Positions 17,323 through 26,884 of a stretch of DNA of 58,786 nucleotides are shown here, piece after piece; the stretch's first letter is position 1, and each line of letters begins with the position of its first letter. Source of the stretch: Cellvibrionaceae bacterium. GTDB lineage: Bacteria > Pseudomonadota > Gammaproteobacteria > Pseudomonadales > Cellvibrionaceae. The notes beneath the pieces are model-generated. The model searched no databases. It saw only the letters and a program-made list of their open reading frames with translations, and was not told where the DNA came from. The position numbers and the translations under genes were made by a program. Location of the stretch: the NCBI GenBank assembly GCA_002707785.1, contig PANW01000068.1, positions 100,954 to 159,739 on the forward strand. The letters run 5' to 3'.

Positions 17323-17624
17323 TCTGTAATCGGTATCGGTAGGTCGCAATGCACTTTTTTTGTCTCTCGGTTATCCACGGCTGAAACAGCTAGCGTGGAC
17401 GAGGTACTGTCTGCGAGTTGAGAAAGAAGGGGGAAAGTGGCGTCGTACTTAAACAATTGAATATTTGTGCTCACGGTAATTCAGTGACAGGTCTAGTGTT
17501 CGGGCTATAGGAGGGCGCTATAGCTCTATAGAACCATCGCCCGCTTGTCGCGAAACTTAAGCTCGACAATCAGGCAATGGCTGCAATCAGTCTATTGTTT
17601 CTCTGGTGTAGATCGTGCGCGGAG

Positions 17625-17855
17625 TTAATGCTCCACAATCTGTATTTGATTAAAACCGATATTTTTGGCGACGGCGGAGGCTTCATCGAGGTTGCTAAAG
17701 TGCAGAGCTTGGCCAGACGTACTGGTGAGGTGCAGTGTATGCCCCCAAAGATCGTGGCAGTCGAGGTGCCAGTTACCTTGCTGGTTGTCAGCGATGGCGA
17801 CAACATCACTTAGGCGGCCGATGTTGTAGAGTGCTTGCATGTGGGGCATATCCAT
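17625..17855 (-). CDS. Small hypothetical cytosolic protein
   Basis: A 76-residue protein without a signal peptide or membrane segment. The start has an excellent ribosome binding site (GAGGAG, 7 bases upstream), which argues for a real gene. The C-terminal half (GQALHFSNLDEASAVAKNIGF, then a short strand) suggests a small alpha/beta fold and loosely recalls DUF6482-type proteins; that resemblance is weak. It lies alone between the diguanylate cyclase and the glutaredoxin-like gene on the same strand. Confidence 0.6.
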   Translation of the reverse strand: MDMPHMQALYNIGRLSDVVAIADNQQGNWHLDCHDLWGHTLHLTSTSGQALHFSNLDEASAVAKNIGFNQIQIVEH

Positions 17856-17986
17856 AGTCCATCTCCTCAGTGTAGTGACCGTTTCAGTATAGGAGGAGAT
17901 GAGGAGCTTGGCAGCTGCGAAAAATGTCTAGGGAGGGCTTTATTTCTCTTAAAAGGAAATAAGAGAGCCCTAAGGCTCTCTTTGCA

Positions 17987-18358
17987 TCAGGCGAAGCGTT
18001 GCTCCAGATAGCTGATGATGTCACTGGATTCATACATCCAACGGACTTTGTTACCCTCTTCGATACGCAAGCAGGGAGCCTTAATGGCACCACCCTGGCT
18101 GGCCAACTCTTCGCGAAAGGGGCTATTGCCAGCCACACTGCGGGTTTCGATGGGGAGATTGAGGCGGTGCATGGCTCGACGCGTCTTAACACAGAACGGG
18201 CAGGCGTAGAGCTGATAGAGCGACAGGTTTTGAATATCCTGTTCGACCTGAGCTTGGGCTTGGGCTGTGCGTTGGGTTTTGCGGGGGCGGGTGATCCAAT
18301 CCACGAGGATGATCAGGCGGCCTAGGCCTTCGCGCAGGAGTTTTAACAACAGCTTCAT
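17987..18358 (-). CDS. Membrane-associated glutaredoxin-like protein
   Basis: A 123-residue protein with a thioredoxin-fold domain from about residue 46. The redox motif is C53-P-F-C56 (YACPFCVKTR), followed by the cis-proline region KAPCLRIEE and SSDIISYLEQRF, the glutaredoxin/GST N-terminal fold end. A partly hydrophobic basic N-terminal segment (MKLLLKLLREGLGRLIILVDWI) could anchor it to the inner face of the membrane. It would act as a dithiol glutaredoxin; the client is unknown. It is divergent from the parvulin gene, and a perfect TATAAT at 18408-18413, palindromic enough to serve either strand, lies between them. Confidence 0.85.
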   Translation of the reverse strand: MKLLLKLLREGLGRLIILVDWITRPRKTQRTAQAQAQVEQDIQNLSLYQLYACPFCVKTRRAMHRLNLPIETRSVAGNSPFREELASQGGAIKAPCLRIEEGNKVRWMYESSDIISYLEQRFA

Positions 18359-18472
18359 AGAAATCTCTGGCTATCAATCGGTATGGTGTCTGTAGGAGCT
18401 GGCGCATTATAATGAAGCTCTGGCGGAAACTCTATCTGAGACCGCGATGAAATTCATAGGAGTATCTGATCC

Positions 18473-18751
18473 ATGCCGGTAGCTTGTGCGCGACACATAT
18501 TGGTGAAAACTAAGTCTGAAGCCGAAAAACTGAAACAGCAACTCGCTAGAGGCGCTGATTTTGGCCAGCTAGCCAAGAAACACTCGAGCTGCAGCTCGGC
18601 CAAGCAAGGTGGAAGTCTGGGAGAGTTTCGTCCGGGAGAGATGGTTAAGGCCTTCGACAATGTGGTGTTTAAGAAACCTATACTGACCGTCCACGGTCCC
18701 ATCAAAACCCAGTTTGGCTTCCATCTGATCGAGACCATCTATCGGGATTGA
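18473..18751 (+). CDS. ppiC: Parvulin-type peptidyl-prolyl isomerase (PpiC)
   Basis: A 92-residue single-domain parvulin that catalyses cis-trans isomerisation of prolyl bonds in the cytosol. Features are ARHILVKTKSEAEKL at the N-terminus, the KHSSCSSAKQGGSLGEFRPGEMV core and TQFGFHLIETIYR at the end, covering the whole fold. The length equals E. coli PpiC (93). A canonical TATAAT at 18408-18413 lies about 60 bp upstream. It is convergent with the large GMC fusion gene. Confidence 0.95.
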   Translation: MPVACARHILVKTKSEAEKLKQQLARGADFGQLAKKHSSCSSAKQGGSLGEFRPGEMVKAFDNVVFKKPILTVHGPIKTQFGFHLIETIYRD

Positions 18752-18801
18752 TGGGTGCGAGCTGCTATTGCCTCACTCGCGACACTCTCCAGATCCTGTC
18801 C

Positions 18802-18827
18802 CCCGCAGCCTTTGAAGAGGCTGCGGG
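18802..18827. terminator. Stem-loop between ppiC and the GMC fusion gene
   Basis: CCCGCAGCCT and AGGCTGCGGG form a perfect 10-bp GC-rich stem with a 6-nt loop in the convergent gap. No T-run on either strand, so termination would be weak or assisted. Confidence 0.5.
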
Positions 18828-18887
18828 CCGAGTAGCACTGGCAACGGCTTCTACCACGTCTAGATACGGGCTCGGAGGAGCAGCTCA

Positions 18888-21800
18888 CTAGACCTCTTCG
18901 ACAGTTTCCTGCAGCAGCTCCATGGTCCGCACTTGGCGCCATTCTTGAGTGTTGCCCTGCTGTCGATCGAACGCGCAATCCAATATCCAGTCCGAGTCCT
19001 GCTGATAGCAGCTGATGAGGGCAAAGCCGTCGCCGGGATAGAACTGGCTGGAGACTCGGCACACCACCTGTGGATCGGGCTCGAAATCTTCGTGATGAGC
19101 AAAGAGCTCGGGGGTGGAATTCACAAACGACATAGGTGCATAAAGCCCCGAGCTGTGAATAGACGTGACCTGAGTCAGGGTGTCGTTACCGCGATGATGC
19201 AGGGTGATATCGACCACACTGGATAGGTGTTCGTCACCGGATAGGAATACCAAATTCTTGATGTCGTGTTCGGCGATAAACGACAGCAGGTCGTTTAAGG
19301 TACGGGGATAACCATCCCAGGCATCGCAATGAAGTGCAGAATTTTCTGAGGCGTTATGCGCGCGCAGTCTGCGTGGCAGTATCATTGAGGGTGAGACCAC
19401 AAACCGTGGACGATTATCCGGCTGAGGTTGCAGCAGCCAGTCTTTGAGGGCCTGGAGCTGATGGTCCGACAATAAGCGGGCATCTTTGAGTGGGAAAATG
19501 TCGGCCTTTTCATCGGTGTGGAGAACACTGCGGCCAACTCGTTCAGAGCGGCTATCTACCATGAAGAATTCGAGCTGCTTGTGTTGGAAAGAATACCACA
19601 GAGGCTCGTCGATCAATTCGTCGGTTACAGGGGTTTGGTGAAGGTTGCGTTGGAAATTCCAATAGCTACTCTTACCATTGCGGTAGAGGCTGGACTTGCC
19701 GACACTGGATTCGGCGCGATCCCAATCATTCAGTAGTTCGTGATCATCCAGCATCATAAAGCTCGGCAGGCGCCGCAGTACGGATTTCACCGGACGTTGA
19801 TGCAGCCAAGTATGGTAGGCATCCACAAACCGATCAAAGCGCTGGGTTGGATCCATCATGCCGGCGGATGGATCGGTGTAAACTTGATCGCCCATCAATA
19901 GCGCAAACGACGGGCTCAGTTGCGCCGGTGTGGAAGTGATCTTGTCGTCAAGATGCTGGGCTAAGCGTTGATAAGAGCCATAGGCAATACGTCGATCAAA
20001 CACATTGGCAGGGTACTGGCAGGCCGCCAACACAAATTGTGCGGCCTTGTTGTCGCTGGTATGGAATGGGTACTGAATAAGCGCCGGCTGCAATTGCTCA
20101 AGTGGGCGCTGCAATGTGGTGATCAGTTGCTGCTGGAATTCATCGCTGAGCAGATGATCGCGTAAATAGTCGGCCAGAGTTTCATGCTCTAGGGCTTGAT
20201 GAGGATCCGAGTTCTCTGACTCGATCAGTGTCCATAGATTATCCGGCAATTGTTTGTTGCGTTGGAGCTGTTCGAGGCGGAGGTCCTGATCATCCAATAT
20301 CAATGTCAGGATACCGTCGGCTTGTTGGAAAACTGAATCACAGGGGCATTCGGTTTTTAGCCAGTTGTCTTTTTGTGGTTGCGCCAATTTAGTCCGCGTG
20401 TTTTTGATCAGTAAATCCGCTGATACTTCGCTGCCGTCGTTGGCACTAGCAAATGCAAACCCTTCCGTCGTTTCTTTAATCGCGATAAAGAGAACAAATT
20501 CGGGTTTGTTCATCTGGGTATCTAATCCCACGCTGACCGGGAGCCTGTCTCCGTTAGGGGTAGCTTTCAAAGCACCTATCACGGGGCCAGAAAAAGGCGG
20601 TTCTAGGCAATAGTGGTGAGCGGTTGAATGGTTGGTCCGAATACTGGTGGGCTGATCTAGAAAGCTATTGATCTTATCGAAGTTCTTTCGAACGCCTTTG
20701 CCAATCAGTGAATCTTGATGACCAAAGCCCTCAAACACTTGGGTTTGATAATCGCGATCGGCGGCTTTCATGGTGGCTTCCATACGACCCAGAGTGGAAA
20801 TGTCGGACAGGCCGTTTTGGTCGCCGTGAACGCTCAGTGTGGGAAAGTGCCAAAAGCGTTTGAGGCGCTCGTTGGTGACAAATTCGTTTTCACCATTTTT
20901 ATTGGTCACCCGCTCGTGCAACGCAAAGCGAATCACTTGTGAGAGGGTTTCCATATTGAGCGGACCAAAAATGTCATCAATCTTATCTAGGGTTCGTTTT
21001 GATAGGTTGGCCAAGCTGAAAGTGCGTCCATAGAGCGCATCCATGCGGTGGCGAGTACCCACATAGCGGGTTTTTGCCCAAGGTCGCATCGGGTTTTCTA
21101 ATTCAAACTCACCGTCCGGATATGGCAGGGCTGACAGCAATCTATCGAGAAGCTGTTCTGCCGGATTGGGTACATCACTGCGCTTAAATTGATAAAATAC
21201 ATAGGGCATTAGTGGTTTTAGATAGCTGAGGCCATAGGCGCGAAAAATATTTTCAGGGCTGAACACCACTCGCGGTCCAACTTGGGACAAGACCACTTTG
21301 TTGATACGCTGCGGCAGCTTTTTGCGCTCTTGAAAATAAGGATCTGTATTTTTGGGTGGAGATAATACCGCCATGCTGAACATGGCTGATCCCATGCAGT
21401 GAGCGATAATATCGACTTTTTCTTGGTCGGTTGTCTGGCAAATATGATTGATGGCGACCGGAATGTCAGCGTGGGCGACGTCTTCAAAACTCCAAGGCAG
21501 CATCGCCGTGGGCATGCCACTGCTGGTGCGCATATCGAGTACCCAGACGTCCCGTCCCTGCTTCCAGAAATAGCGAGCCATATTGGGATCGATACTGCCG
21601 TGCGTGAAGGTGTTGCCGCTGGCGCTGTAGCCGTGAATCATGACAACCGGAGGCTGGCTGCTATTGGGTTGAGCGTAACGCGTCAGGCGCACGTTGACTG
21701 GTAAGTCCACGGCCAAGCCAACGCCGGTTTTGTCCACACACAATTCCGTGATTTGTGGTTTTGAGACGCCGCGAATACGACCGGGTAAACGCTGCGGAGG

Positions 21801-24674
21801 TCCCGGCAATTGCGAGTCGGGTTTGCGGAAACTCCATAGGTGAATGCTGATCAATACCCGCGCAAAGTAGGCAAAAAAAGCGCCCAAGTCGGCCAGAGCG
21901 GTTATCTGATCTTGCTGGTCGACGACTCGAATCAACGGTTTGTTGTAGTGGGTGATAAAGCGCGAATCGAAACGCAAGAAAGCCACTTGTTGGTTGGGCT
22001 GTTCACTGATGCTTCTCAATCCAGGAAAGATATTTAGATGCATGTCTTCAAACTGACGCATGGGGTTGCAGGCGTTGGTGTAGCCGATGTGTTTGTGTCC
22101 AATCACCGGCAGAGAGGTTTTATCCGCGTCAAACCCGCCTAGCTCCTTTGGCCAACCGTTAGCGGGGCGATCCATACTGAGTTGATAATCAAAGGTGCGA
22201 ATCTCACCGGCGCGAGAGGCTAGCGCTTTCATTTCGCCGATTTTTCGTTTAATCCAGGTAAGCGTTGTTTCTTTTGGTGCCTGATCATCTTTAATCTGAG
22301 GGTGTAGAAAAGTTTTAGCGATCTTTTCCTCGATGCCTTGGTAGATGTCCCTTAGACCGCGATTCTTAGTCCAAGAACAAATCGATGATGTTACTCGTTG
22401 TTTGTAAGTGGTCGCCTCTCTCCCCATAATCTCCATGGTGCCTCGCACGGGGGTCACCATCATGGCGGCACGATCAAATTCTTCATCGCTGGCGCCAGCG
22501 CGCAGAAGTTCTTGCCAGCGTGCGCGTCTAAAAATTCGCAACTGGCTCACGGGTTCATCGATTTGTTGTTCGTTGTTCACGTCCATGACGCGTTTTTTAT
22601 CGTGAACAAAATCCAGAACCGGTTTTGGTTTGAAGCGCAAAGTAATATCGACCATGCAGTCGATAGGTTGTTGGTTAGAGTCGGTCAGTGTGACTCGTCC
22701 ACCGATACGCTCGGTGATTTCGACACGAGTCGGTTTGACTGTAGCGACTTGCGATAGATCAGAGAAAACAGGACGGATGACTTGTTGGTCTGCGTCGTCG
22801 GTGGCGTCTGCCGTCGCATCATTGAACTGCCATTGTTGTTGCAGATGACGCACCGCACGTAGTGAAACCGCGGCAATGGTCAATGCCGGGTTGGCGCCAA
22901 GTGCCGTGGGGATCATGGCACCGTCCAGAACCGCTAAACCCTCGTGCACGGCCGCGTGGGAATGATTGTCGGAGGCGTCGAAGACCTGCCCAAACTCGTT
23001 CACCACACCTTGCTCACGTGTGTCACCCATGCCGCATCCGCCGAGCGGATGAACCGTCAATTGTGGACCTTTACCGCCTTCGCCTAAAAATGCTGCCATG
23101 GCATCGGGGAGTGGATTCCATACCGGGTTGCCTTGCGCGTGACCGCCACTGCCTGATTGGTTGATGAGTGAATTGAGTGCCTCGATTTGACGAGGGAAGA
23201 GAGGGTGCTCTGACAGTCCAGACCATTGCACCTTGAGCGCGCCGTCACCTTCCAGTTCGTCACTTTCATCGTCAACAATGAGTTCTAGGGCCCCTTTACT
23301 GCCATCGTCGCCCATAATGGCAAAGATCGCGGTGCGTTCAATCTTTTTGGGGTCAACGCTATATGGGTCTTGAATAGGTTGGCCGTAGTTGTGGTCGTCG
23401 GTATCGGCGTCCATCAGTTGGGCGAGAGTGTTGGTGGTGGTCACCATTTCCTCATAAACACGTCGCAAGGCACCGGGCACGGCCATTTCTTCGATGAGCA
23501 ATTGTTGCGGATGATCGCGCAAGTCGATAGCCCCAGTAATGGTCGGGCCAATATGACGTTGATCGGGTTGATCGTTTTCCGAGGCTACTGCATTAACGGT
23601 ATTGTTTTGATCAAAAATCGTGGCCAACATATCGCCGTTGGAGGAGAAGTGACTTCCCAGGTTTTCCGAGAGCGGAAATTTATCGCTGTGCGAGCGCAGC
23701 AGGATTTCAGTCGAGCCATAACTCCCCGCCGCGAGAATCACTTTCTTGGCCGTCACTCGATAGGGTTTACCTTGGCGCTTTCGCAGTTTGTTTTTGGTGT
23801 GGGCGACATCGAGCTGCCAGCCGCGCTGTTCATCATTCAACGAATACGGATGAATCTTTAGCACCGCCGCGCCAGTAATCAGTTGTGCGCCTCTCTGTTG
23901 GGCTTGAACTAGAAGATTGGTATCGAGAGAGTCTTTAGCGTTATGGTTGCAGCCTGTGGCACAGTCACCACAGAGATTGCAGGCGCTGAGTGAAACCCCG
24001 CCACTATTGATTTTGTCTTCCATGGCGACGGTGATCGCAGCGTCTGTAAATGGCGTGTTGGGTGCTTGTGATTTGGCATCTGTAGCCAGTAACTGCAGTT
24101 GACTGTGTTTGCTCAGAGGTTGTCTTTGGTGGTGCGAATGACGGCTAATGGTGTTCAAGCCTTTGTCGTCGCTGGCTCCCAGCATCGATAGGGTTTCGGC
24201 GTAGACACCGTCAAACAAAGGATTGTTGCTAGCAGCCTGAAAACTCTTCGGCCATCGATCATCAAATACACTGGCTTTAGGTTCGATCATCACGCCAGCG
24301 TTGATCAGTGAGCCTCCGCCGAGTCCGCTCGCTATTACTGTATTGAGGCTAGGATTGACTCTGATGTCGAACAGGCCGTCGCGGTTTCCGCCCGGGCGGG
24401 CGCTGGCAGGAGTACTGAAACGGGTGTGACCCGCTAAGTCAGCCATGCGGGTGGGAAACATACCCGGAAGGTATTCCTTGCCGCGCTCTAGCACACAAAC
24501 TTTCAGTGGTCGCCCTTGATGTTGTAATCCCGCTAGCTGGGAAGCCGCAATCGAACCTCCATATCCGCTGCCGACAATCACGACATCATAATCAAACTGA
24601 TCGGGGTCACAGCCCAATTGTGTGACAATCGTTTCGAGGCCCTGTGAAATCCAACTACTGGTTCGCTGAGTCAT
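18888..24674 (-). CDS. Three-domain fusion: GMC oxidoreductase, alpha/beta hydrolase, PhoD-like phosphatase
   Basis: A 1,928-residue single frame. Residues about 25-640 are a cholesterol-oxidase-like GMC flavoenzyme: FAD motif VGSGYGGS (34-41), a four-Cys motif C232-x2-C235-x2-C238-x3-C242, and the C-terminal LGGCGMG and GANPALTIAAVSLRA. Residues about 960-1370 are an alpha/beta hydrolase (IHGYSASGN oxyanion region near 1010) whose nucleophile elbow reads AHCMGS, with C1093 where Ser is usual, and a likely catalytic His in FGHQDS (near 1320). Residues about 1540-1900 are a PhoD/metallophosphatase domain: GDQVYTD, DDHE and SGDEHLS. No signal peptide is seen, so it is probably cytosolic. The start at 24674 has AAGGAAAG upstream; the longer frame to 24773 adds 33 atypical residues. 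A sterol or hydrophobic alcohol substrate is inferred from the GMC type only. Confidence 0.87.
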   Translation of the reverse strand: MTQRTSSWISQGLETIVTQLGCDPDQFDYDVVIVGSGYGGSIAASQLAGLQHQGRPLKVCVLERGKEYLPGMFPTRMADLAGHTRFSTPASARPGGNRDGLFDIRVNPSLNTVIASGLGGGSLINAGVMIEPKASVFDDRWPKSFQAASNNPLFDGVYAETLSMLGASDDKGLNTISRHSHHQRQPLSKHSQLQLLATDAKSQAPNTPFTDAAITVAMEDKINSGGVSLSACNLCGDCATGCNHNAKDSLDTNLLVQAQQRGAQLITGAAVLKIHPYSLNDEQRGWQLDVAHTKNKLRKRQGKPYRVTAKKVILAAGSYGSTEILLRSHSDKFPLSENLGSHFSSNGDMLATIFDQNNTVNAVASENDQPDQRHIGPTITGAIDLRDHPQQLLIEEMAVPGALRRVYEEMVTTTNTLAQLMDADTDDHNYGQPIQDPYSVDPKKIERTAIFAIMGDDGSKGALELIVDDESDELEGDGALKVQWSGLSEHPLFPRQIEALNSLINQSGSGGHAQGNPVWNPLPDAMAAFLGEGGKGPQLTVHPLGGCGMGDTREQGVVNEFGQVFDASDNHSHAAVHEGLAVLDGAMIPTALGANPALTIAAVSLRAVRHLQQQWQFNDATADATDDADQQVIRPVFSDLSQVATVKPTRVEITERIGGRVTLTDSNQQPIDCMVDITLRFKPKPVLDFVHDKKRVMDVNNEQQIDEPVSQLRIFRRARWQELLRAGASDEEFDRAAMMVTPVRGTMEIMGREATTYKQRVTSSICSWTKNRGLRDIYQGIEEKIAKTFLHPQIKDDQAPKETTLTWIKRKIGEMKALASRAGEIRTFDYQLSMDRPANGWPKELGGFDADKTSLPVIGHKHIGYTNACNPMRQFEDMHLNIFPGLRSISEQPNQQVAFLRFDSRFITHYNKPLIRVVDQQDQITALADLGAFFAYFARVLISIHLWSFRKPDSQLPGPPQRLPGRIRGVSKPQITELCVDKTGVGLAVDLPVNVRLTRYAQPNSSQPPVVMIHGYSASGNTFTHGSIDPNMARYFWKQGRDVWVLDMRTSSGMPTAMLPWSFEDVAHADIPVAINHICQTTDQEKVDIIAHCMGSAMFSMAVLSPPKNTDPYFQERKKLPQRINKVVLSQVGPRVVFSPENIFRAYGLSYLKPLMPYVFYQFKRSDVPNPAEQLLDRLLSALPYPDGEFELENPMRPWAKTRYVGTRHRMDALYGRTFSLANLSKRTLDKIDDIFGPLNMETLSQVIRFALHERVTNKNGENEFVTNERLKRFWHFPTLSVHGDQNGLSDISTLGRMEATMKAADRDYQTQVFEGFGHQDSLIGKGVRKNFDKINSFLDQPTSIRTNHSTAHHYCLEPPFSGPVIGALKATPNGDRLPVSVGLDTQMNKPEFVLFIAIKETTEGFAFASANDGSEVSADLLIKNTRTKLAQPQKDNWLKTECPCDSVFQQADGILTLILDDQDLRLEQLQRNKQLPDNLWTLIESENSDPHQALEHETLADYLRDHLLSDEFQQQLITTLQRPLEQLQPALIQYPFHTSDNKAAQFVLAACQYPANVFDRRIAYGSYQRLAQHLDDKITSTPAQLSPSFALLMGDQVYTDPSAGMMDPTQRFDRFVDAYHTWLHQRPVKSVLRRLPSFMMLDDHELLNDWDRAESSVGKSSLYRNGKSSYWNFQRNLHQTPVTDELIDEPLWYSFQHKQLEFFMVDSRSERVGRSVLHTDEKADIFPLKDARLLSDHQLQALKDWLLQPQPDNRPRFVVSPSMILPRRLRAHNASENSALHCDAWDGYPRTLNDLLSFIAEHDIKNLVFLSGDEHLSSVVDITLHHRGNDTLTQVTSIHSSGLYAPMSFVNSTPELFAHHEDFEPDPQVVCRVSSQFYPGDGFALISCYQQDSDWILDCAFDRQQGNTQEWRQVRTMELLQETVEEV

Positions 24675-24933
24675 AATAGCTTTCCTTGGTGTTACGACAG
24701 TTACGACTAATTGTGTGAGCGATAGGCCGGAGCTACTCCTTTCCTGCCCGCTGGTCAGCTTGCGGTAGAGCAAGCTGCCGCGCTCTATATGTGATCTTTT
24801 TTATTGGCGTATTGTTGATGTGAAGAGGTTTTCCTGCCGGACCTCGAGAGTTGATCGTCCGTCAGGGTTGTCTAAAGCGCTCTACCTTCAACTCTGCTCT
24901 GTTCGTGTTACGACCGCTGCACTGAGTTTTGTC

Positions 24934-26688
24934 TCACGCGATGGCTTTTAAATCACAGGCGCCAGCGATGGCCATTTCTAGATCGTCCACCAAAACGGGT
25001 TTGTGCAGTAATTGAATGCCAGCATTCTCTGCTTCTCTCAGCCGCTCTGGTGCGGTATCTCCACTGATCAATATGGCGGGAATCTCACGATACAGCTCGC
25101 GGATTGTGTGGATTGAAAGGATACCGTTGTCTTCGCCACGCAGGCGGAAATCGGCCAAAATAATATCAGGGCGCTCGTTCTTGGCTTGGTTCAACGCTTC
25201 GAGAGTGCTGTCGGCGAGCAGTACCGTACAACCCATACCCTCAAGTAGGGCTTTCATGCCCAGACCGACTTCGCGTTCATCGTCGATAACCAGTGCGCAT
25301 AGATTCTCCCACGACAAGTTGGGTTTGGGCAGCGTGATGGTGGTGATTGGTAAATTTTCAGACTCAGCCATTTGCAGGGTAAAGGTGGTACCCGCGCCCA
25401 GCATAGAGTCCATTTGCAGATCGAGCGTGAGTAGATCAGACAGACGTTTGACGATCGCAAGGCCCAATCCCAGTCCTTTGGTGTGGTCTCGTTCGGGGTT
25501 ATTAAGTTGGTAGAATTCTTCGAAAATGTGATCTTGTTCTTCGGGGGGGACACCGCGTCCGGTATCGATGACTTGAAGGTGGACCTTGCCATTGGCGTTG
25601 GTAATGTTGAGCTCAATTTTTCCGTTGTCGGTGTACTTAATGGCATTGGCGAGCAGATTGCGAACGATGCGTTCGAGCAAGAGTTCGTCGGTGTGAACGT
25701 AAACATCGTCTGGGCAGTCCAACCAAACCTTCAGTTCTTTACTTTGTGCGGCCGGCATAAACTCATCCTGCAGTCGCTCGGCCATCAAACGCAAGTTAAA
25801 TGAAGCGCGGTTCACTTGAACAATACCGGCATCGAGCTTGGATATATCCAGTAGCGAATCGAGTCGAGAGGCCAGCGATTGTAGGGCGAGGTCCATGTGT
25901 TCGGCGATTTCACGGCTCTGATTGTCCAGTGGGCGTTTTGCCAAGGCACCGCCAAACAATGACAAGGCATGGATGGGTTGGCGAAGATCGTGACTGGCGG
26001 ATGCCAGAAAGCGAGTCTTTGCACGACTGGCGTTTTCCGCTTCTTGCAGTGCTCCCTTGAGCTGGCTGTTCATGGCCGACTGTCGTTGGCGAATGGAGAA
26101 GGATTCCTCGAACAATGAGAAGGTGTCTTTCGATAGGGCAACCATAATGGTGCTCGACCCGAAGACCATGCAAGCGACGGCGGCACCTATCCAACTGCCA
26201 CCCTCGGTGAAGGTGTAAAAGCTCCACAGTAGGATTGTCGGTAGCAAGGTGGGTATCAGGTAGGCCAGAGAAATGGGCAGAAATCCCGCCGTTGTTATCA
26301 CACTGATAGAGCCAATGCCGGTCAATACCATGGTTTGCACGGCGCGTTCGTATTCGCTGAAATAGGGAAAGAAAAGCAACGACAGTGCGTGGGTGATGCC
26401 GTTGACCACGCTTAAAGCGATCGCTATCTGCAAACGCTGGGTTTCGCTCATTTGAGAGCGTTCAGGGAGCTTGATTAAAATGGCCGAGCGGGCAAACAGC
26501 ACGAGGGCACACAGCAGAATCCAGCCCATCCACAGCCATTGTTCGACGTGGTTGGCCGCAAAAGCCGCGATAACGCCTAAAGAGACAAGCGTCGGAATTG
26601 GCCCCATCCAGCCCTGACGGGCGAGCAGGTGCAGGAGTTCTGACTCGATACTCGCAGAAGGTGACAATGAATGTTTCAAAGGGGCCAT
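24934..26688 (-). CDS. Membrane hybrid histidine kinase (HisKA-HATPase-REC)
   Basis: A protein of about 584 residues with several N-terminal transmembrane helices (about 25-185), a HisKA domain with H233 in FLASASHDLRQP, and a HATPase domain with N-box NLLANAIKYTDNG, G1 DTGRGVPP and G2 GLGLGLAIVKRL. The C-terminal receiver (about 460-580) carries phospho-acceptor D513 in ILADFRLRG. The FLASASHDLRQP form of the H-box is common in two-component hybrids of the LuxQ/PdeK-like group that act as switches on a partner receiver. No response regulator gene is adjacent. The start is uncertain among 26715 (GTG), 26694 and 26688; GGAAG seven bases before 26688 favours the last. Confidence 0.88.
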   Translation of the reverse strand: MAPLKHSLSPSASIESELLHLLARQGWMGPIPTLVSLGVIAAFAANHVEQWLWMGWILLCALVLFARSAILIKLPERSQMSETQRLQIAIALSVVNGITHALSLLFFPYFSEYERAVQTMVLTGIGSISVITTAGFLPISLAYLIPTLLPTILLWSFYTFTEGGSWIGAAVACMVFGSSTIMVALSKDTFSLFEESFSIRQRQSAMNSQLKGALQEAENASRAKTRFLASASHDLRQPIHALSLFGGALAKRPLDNQSREIAEHMDLALQSLASRLDSLLDISKLDAGIVQVNRASFNLRLMAERLQDEFMPAAQSKELKVWLDCPDDVYVHTDELLLERIVRNLLANAIKYTDNGKIELNITNANGKVHLQVIDTGRGVPPEEQDHIFEEFYQLNNPERDHTKGLGLGLAIVKRLSDLLTLDLQMDSMLGAGTTFTLQMAESENLPITTITLPKPNLSWENLCALVIDDEREVGLGMKALLEGMGCTVLLADSTLEALNQAKNERPDIILADFRLRGEDNGILSIHTIRELYREIPAILISGDTAPERLREAENAGIQLLHKPVLVDDLEMAIAGACDLKAIA

Positions 26689-26884
26689 AAACATACTTCC
26701 GTGTGAAGGGTACACACCCTGCGAATCTTCTACCTTGAGATTCGACGTTAAACTAACCCCTGAGTATAAAGGATGCAGAGGTAATGTCGACCCGTAGTTG
26801 TTGGCGTGTCTTTCATTAGTTTCCGTGTTTGATGGCAGTACTGCTATAGGCTGTGCGCCTTAAAGGCTAAGCTTCGGTACTGAA

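Noticed and set aside
17500-17570. Repeated CTATAG hexamers upstream of the diguanylate cyclase
   Set aside because: Three copies within about 30 bp look striking but are short, without a dyad of useful length or a known factor; likely chance.
23370-23861. 163-codon plus-strand frame within the GMC fusion gene
   Set aside because: Antisense shadow of a high-quality coding frame with recognised motifs on the other strand.
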